Below, in pieces: positions 1 to 10,324 of a DNA stretch of 64,000 nucleotides. The notes under the pieces were generated by a model. That model saw only the letters and a list, made by a program, of their open reading frames with translations, made no database searches and was not told the origin of the DNA. Both the position numbers and the translations under genes were made by a program. The DNA is from Rhabdophis nuchalis (taxonomy: Eukaryota; Chordata; Lepidosauria; Squamata; Natricidae). The stretch spans positions 139,422,962 to 139,486,961 of the forward strand of contig CM077644.1 of assembly GCA_039707465.1 (NCBI GenBank). Reading direction: 5' to 3'. Numbering within the stretch: the stretch's first letter is position 1; every line of letters starts with the position of its first letter.

Positions 1-251
1 TCCCCAGTATTATCGTCCTGGGGGAAAGCTCTTCCACTGAAATAGGATGGTCGTCTGCAACAACCTGAAGTGAAGCTTAATGAAATTATTTTTATAAGGA
101 TCTCCTACTCCTATTTTGTTATGGGGGTTTTTGTGACTGGTTTCTACTCTGTTCTAGTGTCGTCATTGCAGTTTATAAAAACGTAGCTGCGTTCACAGAA
201 TGAATACATATTTTATATATTTTTTAAAACCCACAGATAGGATTTTCTAAG

Positions 252-320
252 GCAATGGTCTCCAAGCTTTCAGGCACCAGGGACTGGATCTGTGGAAAAC
301 AATTTTCCCACAAACCTGAG

Positions 321-358
<38 letters not shown>

Positions 359-468
359 TTTCACATGCTACCTCGATCCCGTGCATGTGCAGATGAAGCT
401 TCACTCACTTGCGTGGCTTGTTTCCTAACGGGCCACAGCTTGGGGGTTGGGTTAGATCCCTGCCCTAA
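252..468. mobile_element. hAT-type MITE, degenerate, interrupted by (GT)n
   Basis: Left end caatggtctccaagc then ggcaccagggactgg and right end gggccacagcttgggggttgg resemble the family whose ends read cagGGGTCCCCAACC. A (GT)18-type run at 322-358 splits it. Flanking copies ttctaagg/ccctaaga match only partly. Lies 5' of the first visible NOP2 exon; nothing else is seen in 1-634. Confidence 0.5.
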
Positions 469-634
469 GACCACCCAGATTCGGGAAGCCTTCTCGATCT
501 AATTAAATGAAGTTGATGTTAATATACTTTCCCTTCCCATTCCTTATATTGTAGATCTACATTATTCAGAGTGGGTGGGGAGAGGATACTCCTGGCCTTT
601 GATTAAGTGGTTCTTTGTGTGCTTTTACATTCAG

Positions 635-678
635 CTTCTGCCCATAGAACGAGCTGCTCGAAAACAAAAGATGGAAGG
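635..678 (+). CDS. NOP2: NOP2 coding exon, acidic linker start
   Basis: Encodes [14 protein letters not shown] plus two bases of a split Gly codon. Acceptor cag at 632-634, donor GTGAGT at 679. It is the first exon recognisable in the window; earlier NOP2 exons are off the left edge. Confidence 0.85.
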
Positions 679-3600
679 GTGAGTAATCCAGAATATTTAA
701 TTTGGGGGAATTGCTGAGCCTTCTCTCCTTACAATGGATCCAATTTTTCTCCTACTCTATGAGTCCCCTTGCAAAATGGTTTTCTTCTGGGTTGCAGGCA
801 GGACATCAGTGAGGATGACAGTGAGGATGAGACACCACCATCCAAGCAGAGGGTAGAGCAAAAAGAAGAAAAGGACGCAGACCTGCAGCTCAACATGGAG
901 GCAGAGGAGTGCTTCGTGCTTCCCAGTGGGCAGGAGATAGAGAAAGAAGATATCCTTATCATGGTGGACCCAGAATATTAAGGGGGTTGTCCAGAGTAGC
1001 TCTGTGCCTCTTCCTGAGTCTTTCCCTAGAGCAGTGCTTGTCAACCTTCCCAATGCCGTGACCCTTTAATACAGTTCCCCATGTTGTGGTGACCCCCAAC
1101 CATAAAATTGGTGTCTCGGTTCCGAAGACCATTGAAAATACGTGTTTCCCAAAGGGGTCGCGACCTACAGGTTGAGAACCGCTGCCCTAGAGATCCCTTT
1201 GTATGGCACAACTTTGTTATAGGCAAGGTTTCCCAACCGTGGCAACTTTAAAATGCATGAACTTCAGCTCCCAGAATTCCCCCAGCATGGCTGGATGGGG
1301 AATTCTGGGAGTTGAAGTCCACGTGTCAAAGGAAACCCTTGATTATAGTGTCTGTATGGTGAATTCATATAGACCCCATAATACTCCGTTAAACTTTCAA
1401 TAAAAGGATGGCAGTCCTGAATTGCTTTTTTGGAAGACAGCTTGGGTATCAATACCATTTCAGTTCATTGCCATTTTAGGACTGTTTTTAAATGAGATAA
1501 ATATGTAATAAGTAAATGAATGTGGTGTGATTACAGTGTGACACACTTTCGCAACCAGTTTGTATTTTGGATGGTAGAATATGAAGGTTCAAAGTGCAAA
1601 TTAAGCTTCACCCCCCAATATTGCCTTTTTGGGATTCAAAGTACTTTGCTTGTAACTTTTATATTTGTGCAAGGGGACCAAACTAAGTACTGGGATTACC
1701 AAATCTGGACTGCAAAAGAATATTTTTGCTGTCAACTAATAGTCTTGGTTTGGATTTGTGTAATCCTAACTAGTGGTCCCTTGTTTGTAGGTTCCAGCTA
1801 TTCTTTTGTGCCCCCGCTGTGGCGGCATGAAGAAGTTGCTGATGGAATCAATAATCTCTGGAGTCTGTTCTGCAAAAGGCTGAGTAAGCTATTAGTAAAA
1901 TAGCTTGGTATTTTATCTGACTTGGTATAAGACAGTTTCATTTGTGGTTGTTCCTTAATTCCTTTTCACCTGCTCAGCCTCCTGATCTCCAACTCATTCA
2001 TCAGCGTATAAAAGATAACATGGAGGTGCTTCAGGATTTCAGTTCGAAGCGAGAGGAAGGACGCTCAAGGCAGGAATATTTATCCCTTCTTCATCAGGAT
2101 CTTGCCGCCTATTACTCTTACAGCGATTTCTTAATTGGAAAGATGACAGAACTCTTCCCTCTGTCTGAGGTACTATTTTTCTAGAAAGATTTGTAGTCAG
2201 AAACACAAAAACGTGGTGGCTGCAGTCAACAACAGACCTGAAATCTTGGCAGATAATTAATTTGGTGCCAACATTTTCTCAGTCTTCAATTTCTTTTGTT
2301 TGTAAATTTCACTGTATTGACATGCAGATCAATGTGCACCCTTACATTAGCGCAGATCCGCTTGCTGCAAGAATTCCAGTATAATTGTAAATATTCCTTC
2401 CCTGCCATCAAAGCTTCTCCCTACATAATATTAGTTCTGGCTGACAAGATGCTTTTTGCTTTTAGATTATTATCGGGAGACTAAGAACTGGTCTTGGTTT
2501 CTTGCATAGCATCAATTGACAAGAACAAAGAATTTTTAGTTTGGTCTTATTCACCTCTTTAGATAGATCAGTATTCTTTAAATCAAGTGTCAGCTCAATT
2601 ACTTCTACTCCATGGGGAAAAAACAATGGGTGTATAACCACTGCTTCTTGCTGAGGAAAAATTCCCATTCTTTCATTCTGCCTACTTTTAGCTGATTGAA
2701 TTCTTGGAAGCCAATGAGGTCTCTCGACCAGTGACCCTCCGCACCAATACACTGAAGACAAGACGCCGTGATTTAGCCCAGGTCTGTACCTGAGCATCCC
2801 CAGCCTTTTTCTCCCTTCTTTTGCCATGATTGGAGGAGCTAAATTGCCTCCTTTGTGTTGCAGGCCTTGATAAACCGTGGAGTGAATTTAGACCCATTAG
2901 GAAAGTGGTCAAAAACTGGGCTTGTTGTTTATGACTCCTCTGTGCCTATAGGTGGGTATCCCTCTTCTCTTTCTCCCCAAATCCTGCCTGTATACATGCA
3001 CTCTGCCATTGCTTTCCCTGTATTTATCCCTTTGGTCTTTCCTTTTTTCCCCCTCTCTCAGGTGCCACCCCAGAATACTTAGCTGGACACTACATGCTGC
3101 AAGGCGCTTCCAGCCTTCTCCCTGTTATGGCTCTGGCCCCTCAGGAGAATGAGCGCATTCTGGACATGTGCTGTGCCCCAGGAGGCAAGACCAGTTACAT
3201 AGGTACTCATGCTTGTTGTGGAAGAATGGGTTCAAATAATTCCCCATTTTGGAGCCTGCCCACCATCAATGCTGCTCTTTGCTCTCCATTAAAAGGCAGG
3301 CCTCTTCTGAAGGTCCACTTCTCTTCTGAAGACAGAAATTGTCATTCTCTTCCTTCTGTAGGAATGGTTGTAGGTTTCATATTGGTTTAGTTGAGTTCTT
3401 GCAACATAGTTTTCACTTGCAGGATAGGCAGAGAGTCGAAAAGGTTAAAAAACAAAGTAGTAAAATCTGGGCTTAACTCTTCACCCTCTGATTTCTCATC
3501 CTCCCAGCAAGAGAGCCAGATGAAAACAAGAGTAGAAATAATGCCAGGAGACCCAGTTTTAAAGCCTTTGACAGAGTAAAGTATAGCTCCATGTTTCACT

Positions 3601-6600
3601 GGACTTCCATAGAGTTGGTTGTAGATCCCTCTTCTATGTTCTTTCCCAATTTCTTCCTTTGGTTGTTAAGCCCAAGGGTAAAACCCAGCTATCACAGGGT
3701 GAGCTGTAAGTGAAGAAATTAGAAGAGTAACACTTGGTTTCCCTGTGCAGCTACCATTTTATTTTCTATTCTTGAGAGGGAATGTCGAGGATTCAATGGG
3801 GGCACGGATAGAGATATCCTGAGTTGACAGAAAAGGAGGACCCTGTTAATATTTCAACTGGACTAGTATTTGAGTGCCTGCAATAAACACAGAAATGCAT
3901 ATGGTGAACTAAAGAATATTTCTGGTTCTGTTCCCATTCTATTTCCCTAATCCATAGCTTGAAAAGGAATTTTTTTACTTATTTGCTGGAATTTAATACA
4001 AATGTCATGGAGAATTGGACTTTATCAAGGTCTGTAATGTCAGACAGAGGGTTTTTAAATTGATATACTTTTTTCTTCAGTTGTTGCTGCCCCACATGGC
4101 ATGGCTAGAGGGAAAGTGTGCATAAGTATAGTCTTTCCCCCTGTCCTGAGGTAATTGTTTGGTATGAACCAGCGCAATCAAGGTTTAGGTTCATCTCCTC
4201 AACTTCAACACCTTTGTCTCATTTGAGGCCACTTGTTGTCTGTGCCACTAGGTCAGGGGTCTGCAAAGTTGGCTCTTTTAAGACTGGTGGGTATCAACTC
4301 CAATAATTCCCCAGCCAGCATGACTGGCTGGGGAATTCTGGAAATTGAAGTCCACCAGTCTTAAAAGAGCCAACTTAGTAGTCCCCTGCACCAGGTGAAC
4401 CAGACCAGACAATCAACTTCATAGGAAATCTGAAACTATTTTGATTAAGATTGGCATAGTAACAGAGTCTTGCAAGTCTGTGCTGTATTTATTTATTAGT
4501 TTTGTTTACTGAACCAGTGTTTTTCAATCTCGATAACTTTTAATCCGTGTGGACTCCAGCTCCCAAAATTCCCCTGCCAGCCTTCAAATGCCATAAAAAG
4601 ACAGTTGCCAACCTTGTTGCCTTGGTTGTTGCTAAGTTGTTTCATAACTAGCAGCCTAGAGGGAACTAAATGTCATCTCTGGCTGTAGGGAGGAAATGGA
4701 GAAATCTTGTCCTCAACCAACTATTTTTAAAGATGGTCTAAGGCAGTGTTTCTCAACCTTGGCGACTTTAAGTCCTGTGGACTTCAACTGCCAGAATCCC
4801 CCAGCCAGCATAGCTGACCTGATGAAATCTCTCATAGCTGGCTGGCTGGGGAATTCTGGGAGTTGAAGTCCACAGGACTTAAAGTCGCCAAGGTTGAGAA
4901 ACACTGGCCTAAGGAGTTAAGAGCTGTGCTGAGTAACCCACAGAGAAGGCTACTTTATAGGAAATGCAAGCAACCTCCTCCATTTTGTGCAGAGGAGAAG
5001 GATTCGCCTACGTAGGAAACTCCAAAACAGCATATTGTGTGGAAGGAGGGGAAGCCTCTTGGGAGTTGCTGCATCACTGCTGCAAAGGCAGCCCTGACAC
5101 GCACTTTTCTCTTCTGCCTGGCAGCCCAGCTGATGAAGAACACAGGGGTGATACTAGCTAATGACAGCAATGCTGAGCGTTTGCACAGTGTGGTGGGAAA
5201 CCTGCACCGCTTAGGAGTCACAAACACTGTTGTGAGCAACTGTGACGGGCGCCAGTTTCCTAAGGTATGCTGCTGCGGCGGACATTGGCCCCGGGTGTCT
5301 TTTGGGATGAGGGGTAACTGTCAGGGGCAAAGCTGCCTCAACCTCCCCCTGCTGAGCAGGACTCATGCCCAGGTTGCTGAGGAGATCAAGGAGGACCAGG
5401 CGTGGCTGGTTTGCCTTCTGCTCTGTGGGGAAGACTAAACTTCAAAAGAAGAGTTTATTCTTCAGCTATTAAGCTGATCAAATCAAGAGCAGATATAATC
5501 GAGGTAAACTTCCTTCTAAGTCAATTTTTCTTCATCTTAAGGTACTGGGTGGATTTGACAGAGTCCTGCTTGATGCTCCCTGCAGTGGTACTGGTGTTAT
5601 TTCAAAGGACCCCACAGTCAAAACCAATAAGGTAAATATATTCATTCTCACTACATGAAGCACAGCAGTATCGGAATGGGCATGCGGAGTAGCTCAGAAC
5701 GATACATCCATTCTTACTTCTCATAAATTGCTACAAGCTGGACCGAGGTGCCTCTTTAAGGATATCTGAAAGAAGTGAGAGATTTCATCAGGTCAGGAGT
5801 TAAAACGTTTGGCTAGATCTGTCCCTTGGAAGAATCGGTCATGGAACTAAACAGTGTGAAAGGTCCACATTGGGTTGGTTAAGGTCTGGCGTATAAATGA
5901 GATTAGTTCAAAGAGAAATTCAAATAATTGAAGTTGCAGAGTAGTCTGAACTCTTGTGGATCTCTAGAGTATATTTAGAACCCTGATAATAAAATGTATA
6001 TTGCTGAATAAAACTAGTTTTAACAGGTTCAAAGGCTATGCCAGTATGCTGAATGAACAAAGGCAACCAGAAGAGCAGAAAATTTATTTTATTTTTGAAA
6101 TAATAGTCTGAAAATAATTGGTTTGAATTACTTGTTGAGATGAGTGACTATTGAACTCAAATAAATTTTTAAAAGCAACAACACAAACTCTGGCAAAATG
6201 AATGCTTTGACCAAATTCCTTAGAAACACCTCCAGAAAGCAACTCCCCAACTATGAGCATTATCCATGCAATCCTCTTCTGTCCATCTGTTCTAGACCCA
6301 TGATGGCAAACCTATAACACACAGGGGTTGCCGGTTCCTCTTCCAGGTTTCTGACATGCATGCACTGGACAATCAGCTGGTCTTGGTGTGCGACAGTGCC
6401 GGAAACCGGAAGAGCTGGTCTTCCATTTTCTAGCATGAGCATGTGCGCTGGCTAGCTGATCGGCGCATGTGTATCCAGTACGTGCATGCCCCCTGGGCAG
6501 CTCCTCTTCCTGATTGCAGCCCAGACAAGCGCACTGTTCTACACCAGTGGTGGTGAACCTTTTTGGCACTACATGCCAAAAAGGGAGTGTGTGCATGCGC

Positions 6601-9600
6601 TTGTGGCACTGAGTGCCCAAAAGGGAGCACTTCGCCAAAAAGGAGCACCACGTCCTGAAAAGGGAGCACTCATCTGGGCTGCAACCAGGAAGAGGAACTG
6701 CCCAGGGGGCATGCGTGTGCCAGAAGCTAAAATTCTGGTTTCCAGAGTGTGCATACGCTCCAGCCAGCAAGTCTTCCGGTTACTGCCGTGCATGCACATG
6801 CGCCAATCAGCCAGCCTGTGTGCATGCTCACACTGGAAAATGGAAGACCATCTCTTCCGGATTCTGGCACTGCCACACGCACAAAGGCCAGGTGATCGTC
6901 GGGTGCACATGCGCACAAGAAACCTGGAAGAGGAACGGGCGTACTGCCAACATGGCTCTGCGTACCACTTTGGGCATGCATGCCATAGGTTCGCCATCAC
7001 TGTTCTAGACCCTTGCTGATCATAAAAAAGCCACTGAAAAATGCAGAAAACTACAGAGTTCAATCCCCTCTCTGTCTCCTGGTGGAAAGTTTGTAATCTC
7101 CCCTTTTTTAAAAAAAAAGTACTGAGATTTGTTTCTATTTAATAATTTAATTTAATTTTAATTTAATATTTAAATTTCTATACCGCCCTTCTCCCTTCCG
7201 GGACTCAGGGCGGTGTACAGGCAGCAGTAAAATCACGAATAAAACATAGAAAACAATTAAAAATCTATTAAAATACATTAGATAATGAGTAGCCTGTCTA
7301 AAACCTATTAAAATCCCTACTAAAACCATATAAAACTAAAACGTTTAAAAGTATGCCAGATTAAAAACTATGCCAAGCCGGCCGCTCGAAATAAGTGGGT
7401 CTTCAAAGCCCGATGGAAGAGGCGTAGGTCTGTGATTGTTCGTAGGTCAGGGGGTAGGTAATTCCAGAGGGTGGGGGCTGCCACAGAGAAGGCTCTCCCC
7501 CTGGGGGTCGCCAGCCGACATTGCCTGGCCAACAGCACCCTGAGGAGGCCCTCTCTGTGGGAGCGAACTGGATGGTGGGAGGTATTTGGTAGCAGGAGGC
7601 GGTCTTGCAGATAGCCAGGTCCCCTGCCATGGAGCGCTTTAAAGGTGGTTACTAATACCTTGAAGCGCACCTGGAAAGCCACAGGCAGCCAGTGCAGCTC
7701 GCGCAGGAGAGGTGTCACATGGGAGCATCTAGACGCTCCCAGAATCCCCCGCGCGGCCGCATTCTGAACTAGCTGGAGCCTTCGGATGGACTTCAAGGGA
7801 AGCCCCATGTAGAGAGCTTTACAATAGTCCAGGCGGGAGATGACGAGGGCTTGAGTGACCGTGTGTAAAGCGTCACGATCCAGAAAGGGATGCAACTGGC
7901 GTATCAGGCGGACCTGATAAAAAGCCCCCCTGACCACGGCCGTCATGTGGTCTTCTAGAGACAGCCGAGAATCCAGGAGGACACCCAAGTTGCGAGCCCT
8001 CTCTGCAGGGGCCAATGACTCGCCCCCAATAGCCAGAGATGGTACCAACTGGCTATATCGTGACGCCGGAAGCCACAGCCACTCGGTCTTGGATGGGTTG
8101 AGTCGGAGCCTGTTTCTCCCCATCCAAACTTGCATGGCCTCCAGACACTGGGACATCACTTCAACGGCATCGTTGGGGTGGTCCGGGGTAGAGATGTACA
8201 GCTGAGTACCATCAGCGTACTGATGGAACTCTACCCCAAAACCACAGATGATCTCGCCCAGCGGCTTCATGTAGATGTTAAACAGGAGAGGCGAGAGGAC
8301 CGACCCCTGTGGTACCCCATAACACTCATCTTCCTGTCTTTCTTCAGGATGAAAAGGACATTTTGCGCTGTGCTCACCTACAGAAGGAGTTGCTCCTCAG
8401 TGCCATTGACTCTGTTAACGCAACCTCTGAGACTGGGGGATATGTTGTGTACTGCACTTGTTCAGTCATGGTAGGTGTCTGTTTTATTTGCTGTCTGCAC
8501 TGACGCTTTTGTTCTGCTGGAGACATTTGACCAACCTGACTGCCTGTGCTCTGTGGTGACAGGTGGAAGAAAACGAGTGGGTGGTGGATTATGCCCTGAA
8601 GAAGCGCAACGTCCGCTTGGTGCCAACCGGTCTGGACTTTGGCAAAGAAGGATTTACCCGGTTTGTATTAATTCTGAAAAGTAAAGTGGGACAGGGGTGT
8701 TCATTCAAATGCTTCGGGCATTGGAAATGCATCACTTTTTCTTTGCATTTATTTATCTAGGTTTAGGGAGCGTCGTTTCCATCCTTCCTTGAAATCCACA
8801 CGCCGTTTCTATCCTCACACCCACAATATGGATGGTTTTTTTGTGGCCAAATTGAAAAAATTCTCCAATGCCATTCCTAAACTGCAGAAAGGTAATGAAT
8901 CTGAGAGCTTGCCTTTTTCAGAAACCTTGTTTTGCTAACAAACAACACCCACCAGGAATCATAAACCTAGAAATAAATTAACATCTTCAACCAGACTACA
9001 CTACTTTGCTGGATTACCCTTCATCTTGCTATCCACAGAATCTATTTAGTTGATTCTGAACAGTACCTAAATAATTGCTGGGAAAAGGGCTAAAGAATAT
9101 AAACCAAGGAGAAAATTAAGTATGTTGGTGAGAATGGGAATCTCACACCTCATTATTATGTTAGATGTCACAAGTAGATACTCTGCAGTCGATATTTGGG
9201 TTGAGATACATAACCTATAGGCTGCTATACATGTTTAACTCAGGCAACTATTTTGCTGAGCCCATGAAGCTATCATGCATGGCCAGAAAAATCTGCTTTG
9301 CAGTGTAGGTCAAGGATGCCTTTTTCGATCCAAAGCCATCTTGCCTGCATTAGGCCCAAGCGCTGCACACCTTTACAATAATATGTGTAAATGAATTTGA
9401 CATTTTACGAACGTGTTCCAGTGAAGCTAACTCTTAAAAGTAAATTAATCAACTGTAAATTACTGTGTGGTTTGAACATCCCAATACCTTTCTCTAAGAG
9501 CAGCGAGGAAGGTGCGGTTTGAATTAAAATGAGAATTGGGTTTGTGCCACCTCTTCTCAGAATCTTTAGTAATAATTGGAACCCGGAAATTTCCTGTTAA

Positions 9601-10022
9601 AGATGTTAAAACCTGAAATTAATTAAAAACCGAAAACGTCGTCATCTGATGACTGCTCCTAACCTAGCTGTATTTTTTAACTTCTAGATGAAGTGCCCAG
9701 TGAGGAGCTAACAATGCAAACAGTAAAAGATGGATCTGCTCCAGCTCCAACTGAACCTCCACCTAAAAAGAAAAAAGGTCCAGAAGGTAAAGCCAGTCCG
9801 CAGCAGGCTTCAAAGGAAGAGCTTTCAGCTGCAGTCACAGCCAGGAAGAAGACTAAAGGAGAGTTGACAGCTAATAAAAAGAAGAAACCGCTTGCTGCCT
9901 CCAAACAAAGCAATTTTCAGGAAAAGTCCAGACTCTTGAACGCTGCTAGGCCCTCTCCTGGAGGACTAAGGGCTAAGTCAACTCCCAGAAAAAAAGGCAG
10001 GGTACAACGAAACCCACAGTAG
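635..10022 (+). CDS. NOP2: NOP2 (NSUN1) 28S rRNA cytosine-C5 methyltransferase, 3' twelve coding exons, 5' truncated by window edge
   Basis: NOP2 is a nucleolar SAM-dependent RNA m5C methyltransferase of the RsmB/NSUN family that acts in 60S ribosome assembly. Coding exons read as 635-678, 798-963, 1978-2169, 2692-2781, 2864-2951, 3062-3202, 5125-5264, 5542-5631, 8348-8470, 8563-8660, 8761-8891 and 9688-10022. Joined they total 1638 nt in one frame (545 codons plus TAG). Visible marks are the [11 protein letters not shown] linker, the SAM-binding motif [11 protein letters not shown], motif [11 protein letters not shown] (Cys at 5581-5583) and motif VI YCTCS (Cys at 8459-8461), followed by RFHPS and a lysine-rich tail. 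In NSUN enzymes the motif VI Cys is the catalytic nucleophile and the motif IV Cys aids release. All GT-AG borders are ordinary except the weak donor at 963. The N-terminal acidic/basic region lies upstream of base 1. The C-terminal tail is shorter than in mammals. Confidence 0.97.
798..963 (+). CDS. NOP2: NOP2 coding exon, acidic region before the methyltransferase domain
   Basis: Encodes an Asp/Glu-rich stretch ([10 protein letters not shown]) followed by [11 protein letters not shown], matching the EEPFVLPP segment of mammalian NOP2. The acceptor is clear (ttgcag). The donor at 963 (ATG|gtggac) is weak but is the only nearby GT that restores phase 0 for the next exon, so the 3' edge is less certain. 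The open frame itself runs on to a stop at 979-981. Confidence 0.75.
1032..1184. mobile_element. SPIN-like hAT MITE with perfect 8-bp TSD
   Basis: Terminal inverted repeats cagtgcttgtcaacctt and aggttgagaaccgctg; internal GGTCGCGACC and tggtgacccccaacc match the SPIN (Space Invader) consensus as remembered. Flanked by ccctagag at 1024-1031 and 1185-1192. Lies in a NOP2 intron. Confidence 0.85.
1216..1340. mobile_element. Palindromic hAT MITE, degenerate copy
   Basis: Contains the family core cttcagctcccagaattc followed by its inverted arm gaattctgggagttgaag. The outer ends are worn (gtttcccaacc). In the NOP2 intron. Confidence 0.7.
1978..2169 (+). CDS. NOP2: NOP2 coding exon, start of PUA-like/N-terminal methyltransferase region
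   Basis: 64 codons, phase 0 on both sides. Carries [24 protein letters not shown] and [12 protein letters not shown], all diagnostic of NOP2. Acceptor ctgctcag, donor GTACTA. Confidence 0.95.
2692..2781 (+). CDS. NOP2: NOP2 coding exon
   Basis: 30 codons encoding [20 protein letters not shown] and TRRRDLAQ, nearly identical to mammalian NOP2. Flanked by tttttag-type acceptor and GTCTGT donor. Confidence 0.97.
2864..2951 (+). CDS. NOP2: NOP2 coding exon
   Basis: Encodes [15 protein letters not shown], then [14 protein letters not shown] with the final Gly codon split by the intron. Acceptor gttgcag, donor GTGGGT. The following intron is only 110 bp. Confidence 0.97.
3062..3202 (+). CDS. NOP2: NOP2 coding exon with SAM-binding motif I
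   Basis: Encodes [16 protein letters not shown] and [13 protein letters not shown]. The APGGKT loop is the Rossmann-fold SAM-binding motif of NSUN/RsmB enzymes. It ends one base into an Ala codon completed at 5125. Confidence 0.97.
4254..4388. mobile_element. Palindromic hAT MITE
   Basis: Ends caggggtctgcaaag and agtcccctg; arms pair almost fully around ccagccagcatgactggctgg. TSD cactaggt/caccaggt (7 of 8). A half-arm relic of the same kind lies at about 4515-4585. Confidence 0.8.
4744..4906. mobile_element. Palindromic hAT MITE with insertion at its centre
   Basis: Ends cagtgtttctcaacc and ggttgagaaacactg. TSD gtctaagg/gcctaagg. About 28 extra bases (tgacctgatgaaatctctca and flanks) sit at the palindrome centre compared with the 13907 copy. 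Confidence 0.85.
5125..5264 (+). CDS. NOP2: NOP2 coding exon, SAM-binding motif II/III region
   Basis: Encodes [28 protein letters not shown] and CDGRQFPK. The acidic ND residues after the beta strand contact the ribose of SAM in this family. Phase returns to 0 at the donor GTATGC. Confidence 0.97.
5542..5631 (+). CDS. NOP2: NOP2 coding exon with motif IV cysteine
   Basis: 30 codons with [18 protein letters not shown]. The PC motif cysteine is TGC at 5581-5583. Acceptor cttaag, donor GTAAAT. Confidence 0.98.
6298..7002. mobile_element. hAT element, gcgaacctatggc family, 705 bp
   Basis: Ends ccatgatggcaaacctat and ataggttcgccatcactg; perfect TSD ttctagac (6290-6297, 7003-7010). A second family end (cagtggtggtgaacc, near 6546) lies inside, so this is probably a nested or tandem copy. 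Interior is rich in catgcgc motifs. In the NOP2 intron. Confidence 0.8.
7139..8329 (-). mobile_element. CR1-group (L2/L3-like) LINE, 5'-truncated, with open RT C-terminal region
   Basis: Minus-strand ORF of about 300 codons (7368-8270), extended upstream by [16 protein letters not shown]. Shows RT motif [10 protein letters not shown], then [25 protein letters not shown] and LRELHWLPV. Typical YADD is YADG here, so the catalytic site is damaged. The 3' UTR holds the hairpin ataccgccc/gggcggt and an AT-rich tail at 7139-7185. Inserted in a NOP2 intron. Confidence 0.85.
8348..8470 (+). CDS. NOP2: NOP2 coding exon with motif VI catalytic cysteine
   Basis: 41 codons with [16 protein letters not shown] and [12 protein letters not shown]. 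The TC motif cysteine (TGT, 8459-8461) is the expected nucleophile. A minus-strand LINE ends about 19 bp upstream of this exon, so its polypyrimidine tract is nearly all the native intron left at the acceptor. Confidence 0.98.
8563..8660 (+). CDS. NOP2: NOP2 coding exon
   Basis: Encodes [17 protein letters not shown], then LVPTGLDFG and EGFTR with the final Arg codon split. The donor begins GTTTGT. The preceding intron is 92 bp. Confidence 0.97.
8761..8891 (+). CDS. NOP2: NOP2 coding exon, end of catalytic domain
   Basis: Encodes [19 protein letters not shown] and [18 protein letters not shown], the last conserved block of the methyltransferase domain. Acceptor atctag, donor GTAATG. Confidence 0.97.
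9688..10022 (+). CDS. NOP2: NOP2 terminal coding exon, lysine-rich C-terminal tail
   Basis: About 111 codons rich in Lys, Pro and Ala, with clusters [13 protein letters not shown] and TPRKKGR, likely nucleolar localisation signals. Ends at TAG 10020-10022. The tail is low-complexity and clearly shorter than the mammalian one, as is usual for this poorly conserved region. Confidence 0.9.
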
Positions 10023-10226
10023 AAAGAGGCCATTATGTTTGATACACCATGGAATAATTGCTGGCAATTCTGGGGTGACTAGTGGGAGATCTTGACCACC
10101 AAGATAACATGTCCTGGCAAGACTTGTGCGGAAGTGATCGGGCATTTCCCCTTTGCGCTTCAGATGTTTCCTATATTTTAAGCCTGTTGAAGGGCAGAGA
10201 CTATTTGTATGAGACCCCTACCTCTC

Positions 10227-10324
10227 ATTAAAATTTTCCTTGATTTCATGATGTGTCTGGATAACATTTCCTTGTTGAACTCCTTGTGGAGTTCAGCCCG
10301 TGGGGCTATGCAATGATGAATAAA
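10227..10324 (+). terminator. NOP2: NOP2 polyadenylation signals
   Basis: An ATTAAA variant lies at 10227-10232 and a canonical AATAAA at 10319-10324, about 205 and 297 bases after the NOP2 stop. Either could direct 3' end formation; which one is used cannot be told from sequence. Confidence 0.55.

Noticed and set aside
4791..4840. ctgatgaaatctctcat as a second hammerhead
   Set aside because: It has CUGAUGA but no paired GAAA segment or stems; it is a small insertion at a MITE centre.
7368..8270. 300-codon minus ORF as a host gene
   Set aside because: It is the RT C-terminal region of a LINE, with near-identical copies at 25804, 41926, 44038 and 61884.
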